NCBI GenBank assembly: GCA_028712845.1 | Contig: JAQTPO010000021.1 | Span: 13,303 to 20,518, forward strand | Reading direction: 5' to 3' | Length of the DNA stretch: 7,216 nucleotides | DNA from: Dehalococcoidales bacterium | Lineage (GTDB): Bacteria; Chloroflexota; Dehalococcoidia; Dehalococcoidales; Fen-1064 | Shown here: positions 1-6,646 of the stretch, in pieces | Layout of the letters: every line of letters starts with the position of its first letter | Numbering within the stretch: the stretch's first letter is position 1 | Position numbers and translations under genes: made by a program | The notes under the pieces: generated by a model | Told to the model about the DNA's origin: nothing | The model's database searches: none | Seen by the model: the letters and a program-made list of their open reading frames with translations, nothing else

Positions 1-390
1 CGCCTGGAATATAAACCGGATGACTTACGTTATGCCAGTATGCGCAATAATATAACGCTGGCTCGACTTTATGCTGAGAATATGCGCCTTATCGGCAGAG
101 AGGTGAACTTCCCTGAATCACAAACTCCTCTTAATACAGGAAGCACGGATATGGGCAATGTCAGCCAGGTAACAGCGGCAATACAGCCGTTGGTAGCGAT
201 TGCGCCGAAAGGTATATCAGTGCACTCGCCGGAGTTCGCCACTGCGGCGGGGTCGGAAGTCGGCATCGATGGCATGTGCGCTGCCGCTAAAGCGCTCGCG
301 ATGACAGTGGTTGACCTCCTATCCAACTCAGCCACTTTACAAAAGGTTAGAGACGAATTTAAACAGGGAAATGAACAGGAGAACACATGA
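1..390 (+). CDS. M20-family amidohydrolase/metallopeptidase, C-terminal fragment (5' end outside window)
   Basis: The reading frame is open from base 1 to the TGA at 388-390, so this is the last 129 codons of a longer gene. The ATG at 40 is internal, not a start. The fragment shows the C-terminal signatures of M20 zinc amidohydrolases, in particular the ACY1L2/AbgB-like branch: a GSTDMGNVS block (from base 139), then a VHSPEF block whose His (codon 223-225) corresponds to the conserved late metal-ligand His of the family. These are followed by an alanine-rich helix with AAKALAMTVVDLL. Members hydrolyse N-acyl or peptide bonds of small cytoplasmic substrates; the substrate cannot be read from this fragment. 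Its stop overlaps the plsX start (ATGA), so the two are probably co-transcribed. Family assignment is fairly sure, substrate unknown. Confidence 0.8.
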   Translation, partial: RLEYKPDDLRYASMRNNITLARLYAENMRLIGREVNFPESQTPLNTGSTDMGNVSQVTAAIQPLVAIAPKGISVHSPEFATAAGSEVGIDGMCAAAKALAMTVVDLLSNSATLQKVRDEFKQGNEQENT

Positions 391-1406
391 TAATTGCAGT
401 TGACGCTTCGGGCGGAGAATACGCTCCGCATGAAATAGTAAAGGGTGCCGTGAAAGCGGCTCAAGATTTCAAAATCGGGATTGCGCTGGTTGGTAAGAAA
501 GAGATTCTCCACGTGCAGGCAAGCCGCTACATGAAAAAACTGGATATCCGCATTATCGATGCCGACGAGGTGATTGAAGATGAGGAATCGCCGATTGAAG
601 CCGTGACTAAAAAGCAAAACTCCTCGATTGTCGTGGGCATCAACATGGTAAAATCAGGGCGGGCATCCGCTTTTGTTTCCGCCGGCAGCACCGGGGCGGT
701 AATGTACGCCGCCTTCGCCATGCTGGGCAGAGTAGAAGGCATTGAGCGCCCTGCCATCGGGAGTATTATCACCATTAATATTACCAGTCCGTTCCTCCTG
801 CTGGACTGCGGCGCCAATCCCAATTGCCGACCCAAACACCTCCTGCAATTCGCCCAGATGGGTAATATCTATGTCAGGGAGGTTTTTCGTGTCCCTTCGC
901 CACGAATCGCCCTGCTTAATAACGGCGAGGAAGAGAAGAAAGGCAATCAGCTCACGCGTGAAACCTATCAGGTGCTAAAAGCATCGGATTTGAATTTCGT
1001 CGGCAATATCGAAGGACAGAATCTCTCCAAAGGAATGGCTGACGTCGTGGTGACAGACGGGTTTACCGGCAATATCGTCCTGAAAACTCTGGAAGGCGTG
1101 GGGGAAGCCTTTCTGAAATTAAAAAACATCGGGCAGGTACCCTCTCCCACAGATTCCATTCAACTGGACGTCGGGTTTGGTTCCCTGGTGAAAAGAATCG
1201 ATTACCGCGAGTCCGGAGGAGCCTGCTTGCTGGGATTAAACGGCAATGTTATTATTTCTCACGGGCGCAGTAAGGCGAAGGCAATCAGAAACGCCATCGG
1301 GATGGCGAAACAGAGCATCGACCGTAATGTGTGCCGGATTATTCAGCAATATAAATTCACCGAGCCGATTGTGCCTACTGAAACAAACGGCGAATCAAAT
1401 ACGTAA
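387..1406 (+). CDS. plsX: Phosphate acyltransferase PlsX (acyl-ACP:phosphate transacylase)
   Basis: PlsX converts acyl-ACP and inorganic phosphate to acyl-phosphate, the acyl donor for PlsY in the first step of bacterial phospholipid synthesis. It is a peripheral membrane enzyme. The 339-residue product has normal family length. It begins with IAVDASGGEYAP, a variant of the usual DAMGGDxAP. It then shows SAGSTGA (residues 98-104), LLDCGAN (D140-N144), LLNNGEEEKKG, the FVGNIEG block, DGFTGN (D224-N229) and a C-terminal GGACLLGLNG block. The ATG at 387 overlaps the preceding stop and has an AGGAG ribosome binding site at 377-381. In many bacteria plsX sits beside rpmF, fabH or fabD. Here it follows an M20 hydrolase and precedes trxB, so the usual fatty-acid context is missing from the window. 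The call is secure from the motif series. Confidence 0.95.
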   Translation: MIIAVDASGGEYAPHEIVKGAVKAAQDFKIGIALVGKKEILHVQASRYMKKLDIRIIDADEVIEDEESPIEAVTKKQNSSIVVGINMVKSGRASAFVSAGSTGAVMYAAFAMLGRVEGIERPAIGSIITINITSPFLLLDCGANPNCRPKHLLQFAQMGNIYVREVFRVPSPRIALLNNGEEEKKGNQLTRETYQVLKASDLNFVGNIEGQNLSKGMADVVVTDGFTGNIVLKTLEGVGEAFLKLKNIGQVPSPTDSIQLDVGFGSLVKRIDYRESGGACLLGLNGNVIISHGRSKAKAIRNAIGMAKQSIDRNVCRIIQQYKFTEPIVPTETNGESNT

Positions 1407-1437
1407 TCATTTTTTGGTTCCAAGTTCGGCTGGAAAC

Positions 1438-1549
1438 GCCATACTGAGCGACTTGTCCTGAGTGAAATCGAAGGAAGCGAATGTATCTAGTAATTAAAGG
1501 AGAAAAAACTGGATTCTTCGCCCCGCTTTTATCAGGACTCAGAATGACA
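1438..1549 (+). repeat. Degenerate palindromic dispersed-type repeat upstream of trxB
   Basis: The arms form imperfect inverted repeats. CATACTGAG (1440-1448) pairs with CTCAGAATG (1538-1546), 8 of 9. GTCCTGA (1455-1461) pairs exactly with TCAGGAC (1532-1538). CGAA..ATCTAG (1478-1490) pairs loosely with CTGGATTCTTCG (1509-1520). The 3' end (CTGGATTCTTCG ... CTCAGAATGACA) resembles a palindromic intergenic repeat type seen in many bacterial genomes; that resemblance is from memory. There is also an internal near-direct repeat, CTGAGCGA (1444-1451) and CTGAGTGA (1458-1465). It occupies most of the plsX-trxB gap and ends 21 nt before the preferred trxB start. Copy number in the genome cannot be judged from one window. 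Confidence 0.6.
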
Positions 1550-1570
1550 AGAAAAAGTGAGAATCGACCG

Positions 1571-2500
1571 ATGCAAGAAAATATCTACGAGGTTATCATT
1601 ATCGGGGGTGGCCCTGCCGGACTCACCGCAGGGCTTTATGCTTCCAGAGCAGGACTCTCCAGCTTTTTGATTGAAAAAGGCATCTTCGGCGGGCAGATAA
1701 CCTATGCCGAGCATGTAGAAAATTTCCCGGGATTCCCACAGGGCATCAGCGGACTGGAATTAGGTGAAAAAATGCAGGAACAAGCGACCAGGCATGGGCT
1801 AAAGACATTATCTGCTGAAGTAACGGGACTGGAGATTCAGGAAACACTTAAAACCGTAAAAACCACCGACGGTAATTTTACCGGGAAAGCAGTCATTCTG
1901 GCAGGCGGCGCCGTTCGGAGAAAACTGGGAGCTACCGGCGAAGGCAGACTGACAGGTAGAGGCATCTCTTATTGTGCCGTATGTGACGGCGCTTTTTTCC
2001 AGGACCAGGCGGTAGCGGTAATCGGGGGTGGTGATACTGCCATCACCGAAGCACTGCACTTAACCAAATTTGCCTCTAAAATTACTATTATCCACCGGCG
2101 TGACCAGCTCCGCGCAACGCAGATTCTCAAGGAAAAAGCTCAGAGCGAACCGAAAATAGATTTCCTCTGGGATACAACGGTTTCGGCAATCGAGGGCAGT
2201 GACACGGTACAACAGATTAAACTGCTGAATATCAAGACCGGCGAGAGTTCAACCCTACAAGTCGGCGGCGTCTTCATCTCCGTAGGGACTAATCCGGATA
2301 CAGATTATGTAAAGGGAATTCTGCCGCTGGATGAATCGGGTTATATCATCACTAATGAAAAAATGGAAACGTCAATCCCGGGGGTATTAGCCGCCGGCGA
2401 TATCCGCCATAATTCCGCCCGTCAGGCAATCACCGCCGCCGGCGATGGCGCCACTGCCGCCATCTACGCTCAGAAATATTTAACCGAGGGCGTGCTATAA
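1571..2500 (+). CDS. trxB: Thioredoxin reductase (NADPH, FAD-dependent, low-molecular-weight type)
   Basis: TrxB passes electrons from NADPH through FAD to a Cys pair that reduces thioredoxin in the cytoplasm. From the ATG at 1571 the protein has 309 residues, the normal length, and starts directly before the FAD-binding strand with GGGPAG (12-17). The redox-active pair is CAVC (C135, C138), at the same positions as in E. coli. The NADP-binding loop is GGGDTA (152-157), and H175-R176-R177 with R181 matches the HRRxxxR motif for the NADPH 2'-phosphate. A second FAD motif AAGDI (D277) lies near the C-terminus. The frame stays open upstream to an ATG at 1481, and ATG 1544 has an AGGA at 1534-1537. 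Those extensions lie inside the palindromic repeat and add residues the family lacks, so 1571 is preferred although its ribosome binding site is poor. No thioredoxin gene is in the window. Confidence 0.93.
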   Translation: MQENIYEVIIIGGGPAGLTAGLYASRAGLSSFLIEKGIFGGQITYAEHVENFPGFPQGISGLELGEKMQEQATRHGLKTLSAEVTGLEIQETLKTVKTTDGNFTGKAVILAGGAVRRKLGATGEGRLTGRGISYCAVCDGAFFQDQAVAVIGGGDTAITEALHLTKFASKITIIHRRDQLRATQILKEKAQSEPKIDFLWDTTVSAIEGSDTVQQIKLLNIKTGESSTLQVGGVFISVGTNPDTDYVKGILPLDESGYIITNEKMETSIPGVLAAGDIRHNSARQAITAAGDGATAAIYAQKYLTEGVL

Positions 2501-2533
2501 TTTATTCCACTAAACTATCATGTAAAGTATAAT
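2496..2533 (+). promoter_or_regulatory. Possible promoter region for rplI (two TATAAT boxes)
   Basis: Two exact TATAAT hexamers lie just before rplI, at 2496-2501 (overlapping the trxB stop) and 2528-2533. Neither has a convincing TTGACA-like -35 box at 16-18 nt. Initiation from the second would leave almost no leader before the AGGGAG ribosome binding site at 2541-2546, so the first is the better candidate. The trxB-rplI gap is only 51 nt and AT-rich, so the boxes may be chance and rplI may be read through from trxB. Confidence 0.25.
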
Positions 2534-2551
2534 TACGGAAAGGGAGAAATC

Positions 2552-3010
2552 ATGAAAGTTGTTTTTATGGAAGATGTGCCTAATGTAGGCAAAGCCGGTC
2601 AAATCAAAGATGTTGCCGATGGCTACGGCAAAAACTTTTTGATACCGCGAAAACTGGCGGTGCCCGCCAGACCTAATGATATAAAAGCCGTTGAAACACA
2701 AATCAAAGCAAGAGCGCGGATTGCCGCCAAAACGGAAGCTGAGATGAAAGCCCTTGCCGGGGAACTGGAAGGCAAAGAAATTATCATTAAAGCTAAAGTT
2801 GGACAACAAGAGCGTCTCTATGGTAGCATCACCTCGGCTGATATTTCTGCCGGGTTGGAAAGCTCGCTTCATGCGGTGGTTGACAAACGGAAAATCGAAT
2901 TGGCTGAGCCAATCAGGCAGATCGGCAGCTACGAAGTGCCTATTAAACTGGGCAAGGACATTGCCGCTAAAATCAAGGTTACCGTAGTTGATGAAAAACC
3001 GGCTCAATAA
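2552..3010 (+). CDS. rplI: 50S ribosomal protein L9
   Basis: L9 binds 23S rRNA in the large ribosomal subunit through its N-terminal domain and projects outward through a long helix, helping to maintain reading frame. The 152-residue product is of usual length. It opens with MKVVFMEDVPNVGKAGQIKD and continues VADGYGKNFLIPRKLAVPA, which together match the L9 family signature. A charged, alanine- and lysine-rich stretch (about 48-80) fits the connecting helix, and the C-terminal domain carries YGSITSADI and a GSYEVPIKLG-type ending. An AGGGAG ribosome binding site at 2541-2546 stands 5 nt from the ATG. The rplI-dnaB neighbourhood is common in bacteria and supports a chromosomal, not plasmid or phage, origin for the following helicase. 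A 33-nt gap separates it from dnaB, so co-transcription is likely. Confidence 0.97.
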   Translation: MKVVFMEDVPNVGKAGQIKDVADGYGKNFLIPRKLAVPARPNDIKAVETQIKARARIAAKTEAEMKALAGELEGKEIIIKAKVGQQERLYGSITSADISAGLESSLHAVVDKRKIELAEPIRQIGSYEVPIKLGKDIAAKIKVTVVDEKPAQ

Positions 3011-3029
3011 ATCATTTCTTTAAGCTATC

Positions 3030-3034
3030 AGGAG
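3030..3034 (+). promoter_or_regulatory. Ribosome binding site deciding the dnaB GTG start
   Basis: AGGAG lies 9 nt before GTG 3044. The gap after rplI offers no ATG in this frame that would give a DnaB-like N-terminus, so this site supports GTG as the true start. Confidence 0.7.
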
Positions 3035-3043
3035 CAAATCATC

Positions 3044-4417
3044 GTGTATAACGATAAACTCCCCCCTCATGACCTTTCTGCCGAGGAAGCGGTCATCGGT
3101 TCGCTGTTGATTGATGGTGCGGCAATATATGAGATTGCCACCCTTCTCCAGAAGGCTGACTTCTACCATGAGCCGCACCAGTGGCTCTATGAAGCCTGCT
3201 TGACTCTTTATCAGCGCAGCGAATCAATCAATCAGATAACCGTCGCTCAAGAACTGGACCGTCTGGGCAAATTAGAACAGTGCGGCGGTGTGGCTTATCT
3301 ATCGCATTTAATCTCCGTTGTGCCCACACCTCTGGACATTCAGGATTACGCTCAAATAGTTTACCGTCTGTCAATCAGCCGGCATCTCATCACCGCCGGT
3401 CAACAAATCAGCAACATCGGTTATCAGGCAGAAGCCGAACCGCGTAGCAGTATCAGCAAAGCGGAAGATATTTTACTGAAGTTGAGCCAGACCAGGGGAA
3501 CGCGTGATTTTCTGCATGTCCGTCAGGTCCTGGACCTGTATTTTGAACCGCATCCTGCTACTGAAGAAGGTCAAACGGAGCCTATACAAAAAGTGATGTC
3601 CGGTTTCAATGCGCTGGATAACATCACCGGCGGATTCCAGCGCTCTGATTTAGTAATTGTTGCCGGCCGCCCCGGCATGGGAAAAACCTCTCTTGCCCTG
3701 AATATTGCCCGTAACGCCTCCGTCGAGCAAAATGCCTGCGTGGCAATTTTCAGTCTGGAAATGTCAGGGGAAGAACTGGTCACGAGGCTCATCTCCAGCG
3801 AAGCCAGCGTCCTCTCTGCTCATGTCCGGCTCGGTATGCACTCGGAAATGGATGAAAGGAAAATCTTGAGTGCCATCGGAACTCTTTCTGAAACCAAGAT
3901 TTATATCGACGATTCCCCGAAACTGCGCATCTCCGAAATACGCAGTAAAGCCCGCCGACTCCTGTATGAACAGAAAGTGAATCTGATTATTATCGACCAT
4001 CTGGGACTGATTGACTCCGATTTCCGCACGGACAACCGCGTACAGGAAATCAGTTATATCACCCGCAACCTGAAAGCTCTGGCGCGTGACCTGCAGGTGC
4101 CGGTGATTGCGGTTTCGCAATTGAGCCGCGCCGCTGAAGCCCGACAGGACCGCCAACCTCAGCTTTCGGACCTGAGAGACAGCGGTAGTATCGAGCAGGA
4201 CGCTGACGTGGTCATCTTTATTTACCGTCAGGACTACTACTATCCCACCAGGGAGAAATGGGAAGCCGAGCATCCTGATAGGGAATACCCCGAAGGTATT
4301 GCAAGTATCAACGTCGCCAAACACCGTAACGGTCCCACCGGTGAAGTCAGCATCCATTTCACGCCGAAGTATTATAGATTCGAAAATATTGCCGCCCAGG
4401 AAGAAAGTCTGCTATGA
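3044..4417 (+). CDS. dnaB: Replicative DNA helicase DnaB
   Basis: DnaB is the hexameric 5'-3' helicase that unwinds DNA at the replication fork and recruits primase. The 457-residue protein starts at GTG and has the standard layout. The N-terminal domain (about 8-105) begins PPHDLSAEEAVIGSLLID. A linker follows, then a RecA-like ATPase core from about residue 185. Walker A is GRPGMGKTS (208-216). The Walker B aspartate is D318 in IIIDHLGLI. The SQLSR motif has Q359, an LSDLRDSGSIEQDADVV block follows, and the KHRNGPTG segment (K426, R428) carries the trans-acting arginine finger. No intein or insertion is present. The Walker B region reads DHLGL, whereas most bacterial DnaB proteins have DYLQL. 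Its TGA overlaps the ATG of the DnaD-like gene, suggesting translational coupling. The rplI context supports the chromosomal replicative helicase. Confidence 0.96.
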   Translation: MYNDKLPPHDLSAEEAVIGSLLIDGAAIYEIATLLQKADFYHEPHQWLYEACLTLYQRSESINQITVAQELDRLGKLEQCGGVAYLSHLISVVPTPLDIQDYAQIVYRLSISRHLITAGQQISNIGYQAEAEPRSSISKAEDILLKLSQTRGTRDFLHVRQVLDLYFEPHPATEEGQTEPIQKVMSGFNALDNITGGFQRSDLVIVAGRPGMGKTSLALNIARNASVEQNACVAIFSLEMSGEELVTRLISSEASVLSAHVRLGMHSEMDERKILSAIGTLSETKIYIDDSPKLRISEIRSKARRLLYEQKVNLIIIDHLGLIDSDFRTDNRVQEISYITRNLKALARDLQVPVIAVSQLSRAAEARQDRQPQLSDLRDSGSIEQDADVVIFIYRQDYYYPTREKWEAEHPDREYPEGIASINVAKHRNGPTGEVSIHFTPKYYRFENIAAQEESLL

Positions 4418-5127
4418 GCGAGTTCAAGGGTTTTCCTGCCAGAATGGAATTTACGCCGGTGCCCAATGTCTTTCTGAGCAATCTGCTTCCGGAAATTACC
4501 GATATTGCGGAACTGAAGGTAACACTGCATCTTTTCCGTCTGCTCTATTTCAAAAAAGGGTACCCGAAATTTGTCACCTTTAATGAACTGGCAGGCGATA
4601 TCAGTCTCATCAACAGCATCAAAGAGACGGGAAAACAGACTGAGGCAACACTCCACCATGCTCTGGAACTAGCTACGCAAAGAAAAACAATCCTGCACAT
4701 CACGGTTGAAGACGGGAGCAGTGAAGACATTTATCTGTTAAATACCGAGACGAATATAGAAGTTATAACTAAGATTCAGAATGGAGAAATTCATCTCTCC
4801 GGACTGGAAACAAAGCACGTATCCCCCGAAGTGATTACGGAAAAACAACCGAATATCTTCACCCTGTATGAGGAAAACATCGGCTTGCTGACCCCGATGA
4901 TTGCCGAGCAACTGAAGGTTGCTGAAAATGACTACCCGGAACAATGGATTAAGGATGCCATTAAAGAAGCGGTCAATGCCGGCAAACGGAACTGGCGCTA
5001 CATTTCCGCCATTCTGGAACGCTGGGCAACCGAAGGCAAAAGCGATGGAACACATCTCAGAGATTTTAAAAAAACAGACCCTGACAAATTTATCAAAGGC
5101 AAATATGGTCATGCCGTCAAACGCTGA
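4414..5127 (+). CDS. DnaD-domain primosomal protein (helicase-loading accessory)
   Basis: DnaD-domain proteins act with DnaB/DnaI-type factors to remodel origin DNA and load the replicative helicase in Firmicutes and relatives. The 237-residue product has two parts. Residues about 10-105 (from FTPVPNVFLSNLLPEI) are compatible with a winged-helix DNA-binding domain. A poorly conserved linker leads to the DnaD/DnaB_2 domain from about P146 (PNIFTLYEENIGLLTPMI). That domain ends in YISAILERW (Y196, I200, W204), an exact match to the YxxxIxxxW motif known to matter for DNA binding in DnaD. A basic tail (DPDKFIKGKYGHAVKR) follows. The ATG overlaps the dnaB stop by ATGA, with AGGAAG at 4398-4403 as a ribosome binding site. 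Its 3' end overlaps the next gene by 23 nt. The domain call is good; the exact role is inferred from context. Confidence 0.85.
   Translation: MSEFKGFPARMEFTPVPNVFLSNLLPEITDIAELKVTLHLFRLLYFKKGYPKFVTFNELAGDISLINSIKETGKQTEATLHHALELATQRKTILHITVEDGSSEDIYLLNTETNIEVITKIQNGEIHLSGLETKHVSPEVITEKQPNIFTLYEENIGLLTPMIAEQLKVAENDYPEQWIKDAIKEAVNAGKRNWRYISAILERWATEGKSDGTHLRDFKKTDPDKFIKGKYGHAVKR
5095..5099 (+). promoter_or_regulatory. Ribosome binding site for the DnaC-like gene inside the DnaD-like gene
   Basis: AAAGG stands 5 nt before ATG 5105 and 11 nt before ATG 5111, within the last codons of the upstream gene. It favours 5105 over 5111. It makes the far-upstream in-frame ATG at 4919, which would overlap the DnaD domain by about 200 nt, unlikely. 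Confidence 0.5.
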
Positions 5128-6436
5128 AGCCACGACGCCCGAAGAGCTTTGCCCGATTTGTAAGGGGACCCGATTCGTGCACCCGCTGCTGGCGCCGGGC
5201 AAACCGGACTACAGCCGGATTGTGCCCTGCCGCTGTGTGGAGCAAGATTCGGATACCAAACGCCAGTCCCGACTGCAAAAGTACAGCAATCTGGGCACAC
5301 TGACACGTCTTACCTTCGACAATCTGAATCCTGAAGGTAAAACCAAAGACACCGCCAGTCAGGAACAGTTCAGGGGAGTTTATGAGGCAGCAAGGGCGTT
5401 TGCGCTGAAACCGGAGGGCTGGCTGGTCATTACCGGTCCTTCAGGATGCGGTAAAACCCACCTGGCTGCTGCCATCGTCAATGAATGTATCGCACAAAAA
5501 AGAACCGCCTTTTATGTCACCACCCCCGACCTTTTAGACCATCTGCGCGCCAGTTTTAGCCCCGGTAGCGATATGCCCTATGACGAGTTCTTTGAACAGG
5601 TACGAAACACCCCGTTGCTCATCATGGATGACCTGGGCGCCCAGTCCAGCACACCCTGGGCAAAAGAAAAACTCGACCAGTTACTCAATCACCGTTATGC
5701 CAACCGGCTACCCACTGTCATTGTTTCCATCGTTCCTATCGAAGAACTGGAGGACAGGGTGCGCAGTCGGTTAACCAATACCGATTTCTGTCAGATACAC
5801 ACCATCGGCAGCAAGCCCCCAGCGCTGTATTCTTACGGCTGGGCGCCATGGTTCGAGCTACAAAAGAAGATGACTTTCGAAAGCTTCGATTGGAAACGGG
5901 TCAATTTACCGCTCGTCCAACGTCAGAATCTCGAAACGGCATATAATCTGGCGCTCGATTTTGCGAAATCACCCGATGGCTGGCTGGTATTCGCCGGTGT
6001 CAATGGTTGCGGCAAGACTCATCTGGCGTCAGCCATTGTCAATTACCGTTACAAACTTACGAAACCCGCCCTGTTTGTAGTGGTGCCTGATTTCCTCGAC
6101 CACCTGCGCTCTACCTTCAGTCCGGACAGCAAGATTTCTTACGACCAGTTTTTTGAGAGTGTCAAAAGCGCCGAACTGCTGGTGCTGGATGACTTCGGTG
6201 AGCAGGCGGGCACGCCGTGGGCGCAGGAGAAGCTGTATCAGGTCATCAATCATCGTTACAACGCCCGTCTGGCAACCGTCATTACGACATCCAGTTCACT
6301 GGATGAGATTGAGAACCGTATCAGTTCCAGACTGGTTGACCCGAAGATAAGCGTCCTCTTTAATGTCATGGCGCCTGATTTCCGCGGCGATCGCACTTCT
6401 CAGAAGAGAACCTACCGCTCTCCGAGAAAAAGCTAG
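5105..6436 (+). CDS. Tandem double-AAA+ DnaC/IstB-like ATPase with N-terminal zinc-finger-like motif
   Basis: From ATG 5105 the protein has 443 residues, against roughly 250-330 for usual DnaC, DnaI or IstB proteins. An N-terminal cysteine cluster (C16, C19, C42, C44; CxxC...CxC) probably binds zinc. Two homologous AAA+ units follow. Unit 1 has Walker A GPSGCGKTH (111-119), Walker B MDDLG (D175, D176) and candidate arginine finger R222. Unit 2 has GVNGCGKTH (298-306), LDDFG (D362, D363) and R409. All these landmarks, and the leading T70-F71/T257-F258, sit at a constant offset of 187 residues. Hand counting gave about 65 identities in 120 aligned positions. The sensor-1 Thr-Ser-Asn typical of DnaC is V207-S208-I209 in unit 1 and T394-T395-S396 in unit 2. 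A basic tail ends the protein. Following dnaB and a DnaD gene with overlap, it is most likely a helicase loader. IstB alone is less likely because no transposase is present. Confidence 0.85.
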   Translation: MVMPSNAEATTPEELCPICKGTRFVHPLLAPGKPDYSRIVPCRCVEQDSDTKRQSRLQKYSNLGTLTRLTFDNLNPEGKTKDTASQEQFRGVYEAARAFALKPEGWLVITGPSGCGKTHLAAAIVNECIAQKRTAFYVTTPDLLDHLRASFSPGSDMPYDEFFEQVRNTPLLIMDDLGAQSSTPWAKEKLDQLLNHRYANRLPTVIVSIVPIEELEDRVRSRLTNTDFCQIHTIGSKPPALYSYGWAPWFELQKKMTFESFDWKRVNLPLVQRQNLETAYNLALDFAKSPDGWLVFAGVNGCGKTHLASAIVNYRYKLTKPALFVVVPDFLDHLRSTFSPDSKISYDQFFESVKSAELLVLDDFGEQAGTPWAQEKLYQVINHRYNARLATVITTSSSLDEIENRISSRLVDPKISVLFNVMAPDFRGDRTSQKRTYRSPRKS

Positions 6437-6507
6437 TAATTCCTATTTACAGGGTACTACTTGCTTATAGTGGCACATAAAAGAGGAAAGCCCTTACTAC
6501 ATCCCAA

Positions 6508-6596
6508 TGTCATCCCGTACTTGATACGGAATCCATATTAATCGCTGGATACCTGCTGGAGTTTACCCCGTACGCAGTTACGGGGCTGGAATGACA
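6508..6596 (+). repeat. Compound palindromic repeat with two nested hairpins
   Basis: TGTCAT (6508-6513) and ATGACA (6591-6596) are perfect inverted ends. Just inside, GGAATCCA (6528-6535) pairs with TGGATACC (6546-6553), 7 of 8. Each half carries its own hairpin. CCGTA/TACGG (6515-6519, 6525-6529) is in the left half. A perfect 7-bp CCCCGTA/TACGGGG with a 6-nt loop (6566-6572, 6579-6585) is in the right half. The plan recalls the TGTCATTCCCG...GAATCCA...TGGATTCC...GGAATGACA repeats seen between genes in many bacterial genomes. It lacks a U-tract, so it is not a standard terminator, although the transcript could fold after the replication operon. Confidence 0.65.
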
Positions 6597-6608
6597 CTGC
6601 GGTTTCAG

Positions 6609-6630
6609 ATTGCCGCGCTTCGCTCGCAAT
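6609..6630 (+). repeat. Short GC-rich hairpin repeat
   Basis: The element reads ATTGC-C-GCG-CTT-CGC-TC-GCAAT. The outer 5-bp arms (6609-6613, 6626-6630) and the inner 3-bp arms (6615-6617, 6621-6623) can form an interrupted 8-bp stem. The core GCTTCGCTCGCAATG resembles another family of dispersed intergenic palindromes, a resemblance from memory. It lies 12 nt beyond the larger palindrome and may be part of a mosaic of repeats. No run of T follows it, so it is not called as a terminator. Confidence 0.45.
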
Positions 6631-6646
6631 GGTTAACAGGTGAAAT

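Noticed and set aside
69..617. Open frame of 182 codons on the - strand across the M20/plsX junction
   Set aside because: It runs antisense to two recognised genes and its translation has no recognisable motif.
1481..1570. N-terminal extension of trxB from ATG 1481 (30 extra residues)
   Set aside because: The stretch lies mostly inside an imperfect inverted repeat, and TrxB proteins normally begin just before the FAD-binding GGGPAG strand, which fits ATG 1571.
2510..3007. Open frame of 165 codons on the - strand opposite rplI
   Set aside because: It mirrors almost exactly the length of rplI, shows no family features and is best explained by rplI codon usage.
3764..4357. Open frame of 197 codons on the - strand opposite dnaB
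   Set aside because: It is antisense to conserved helicase motifs, has no recognisable domain and is explained as a shadow of the dnaB frame.
4919..5104. Longer start for the DnaC-like ATPase at ATG 4919
   Set aside because: It would overlap the DnaD domain coding region by about 200 nt, encodes low-complexity sequence unlike the family, and a ribosome binding site exists next to ATG 5105.
5105..6436. IS21-type IstB transposition helper
   Set aside because: No IstA transposase, terminal repeats or target duplication are nearby, and the gene overlaps a DnaD-like gene following chromosomal dnaB.
6566..6585. Intrinsic terminator at the 7-bp CCCCGTA/TACGGGG hairpin
   Set aside because: No T-rich tract follows the stem, and the hairpin is better explained as half of the larger palindromic repeat.
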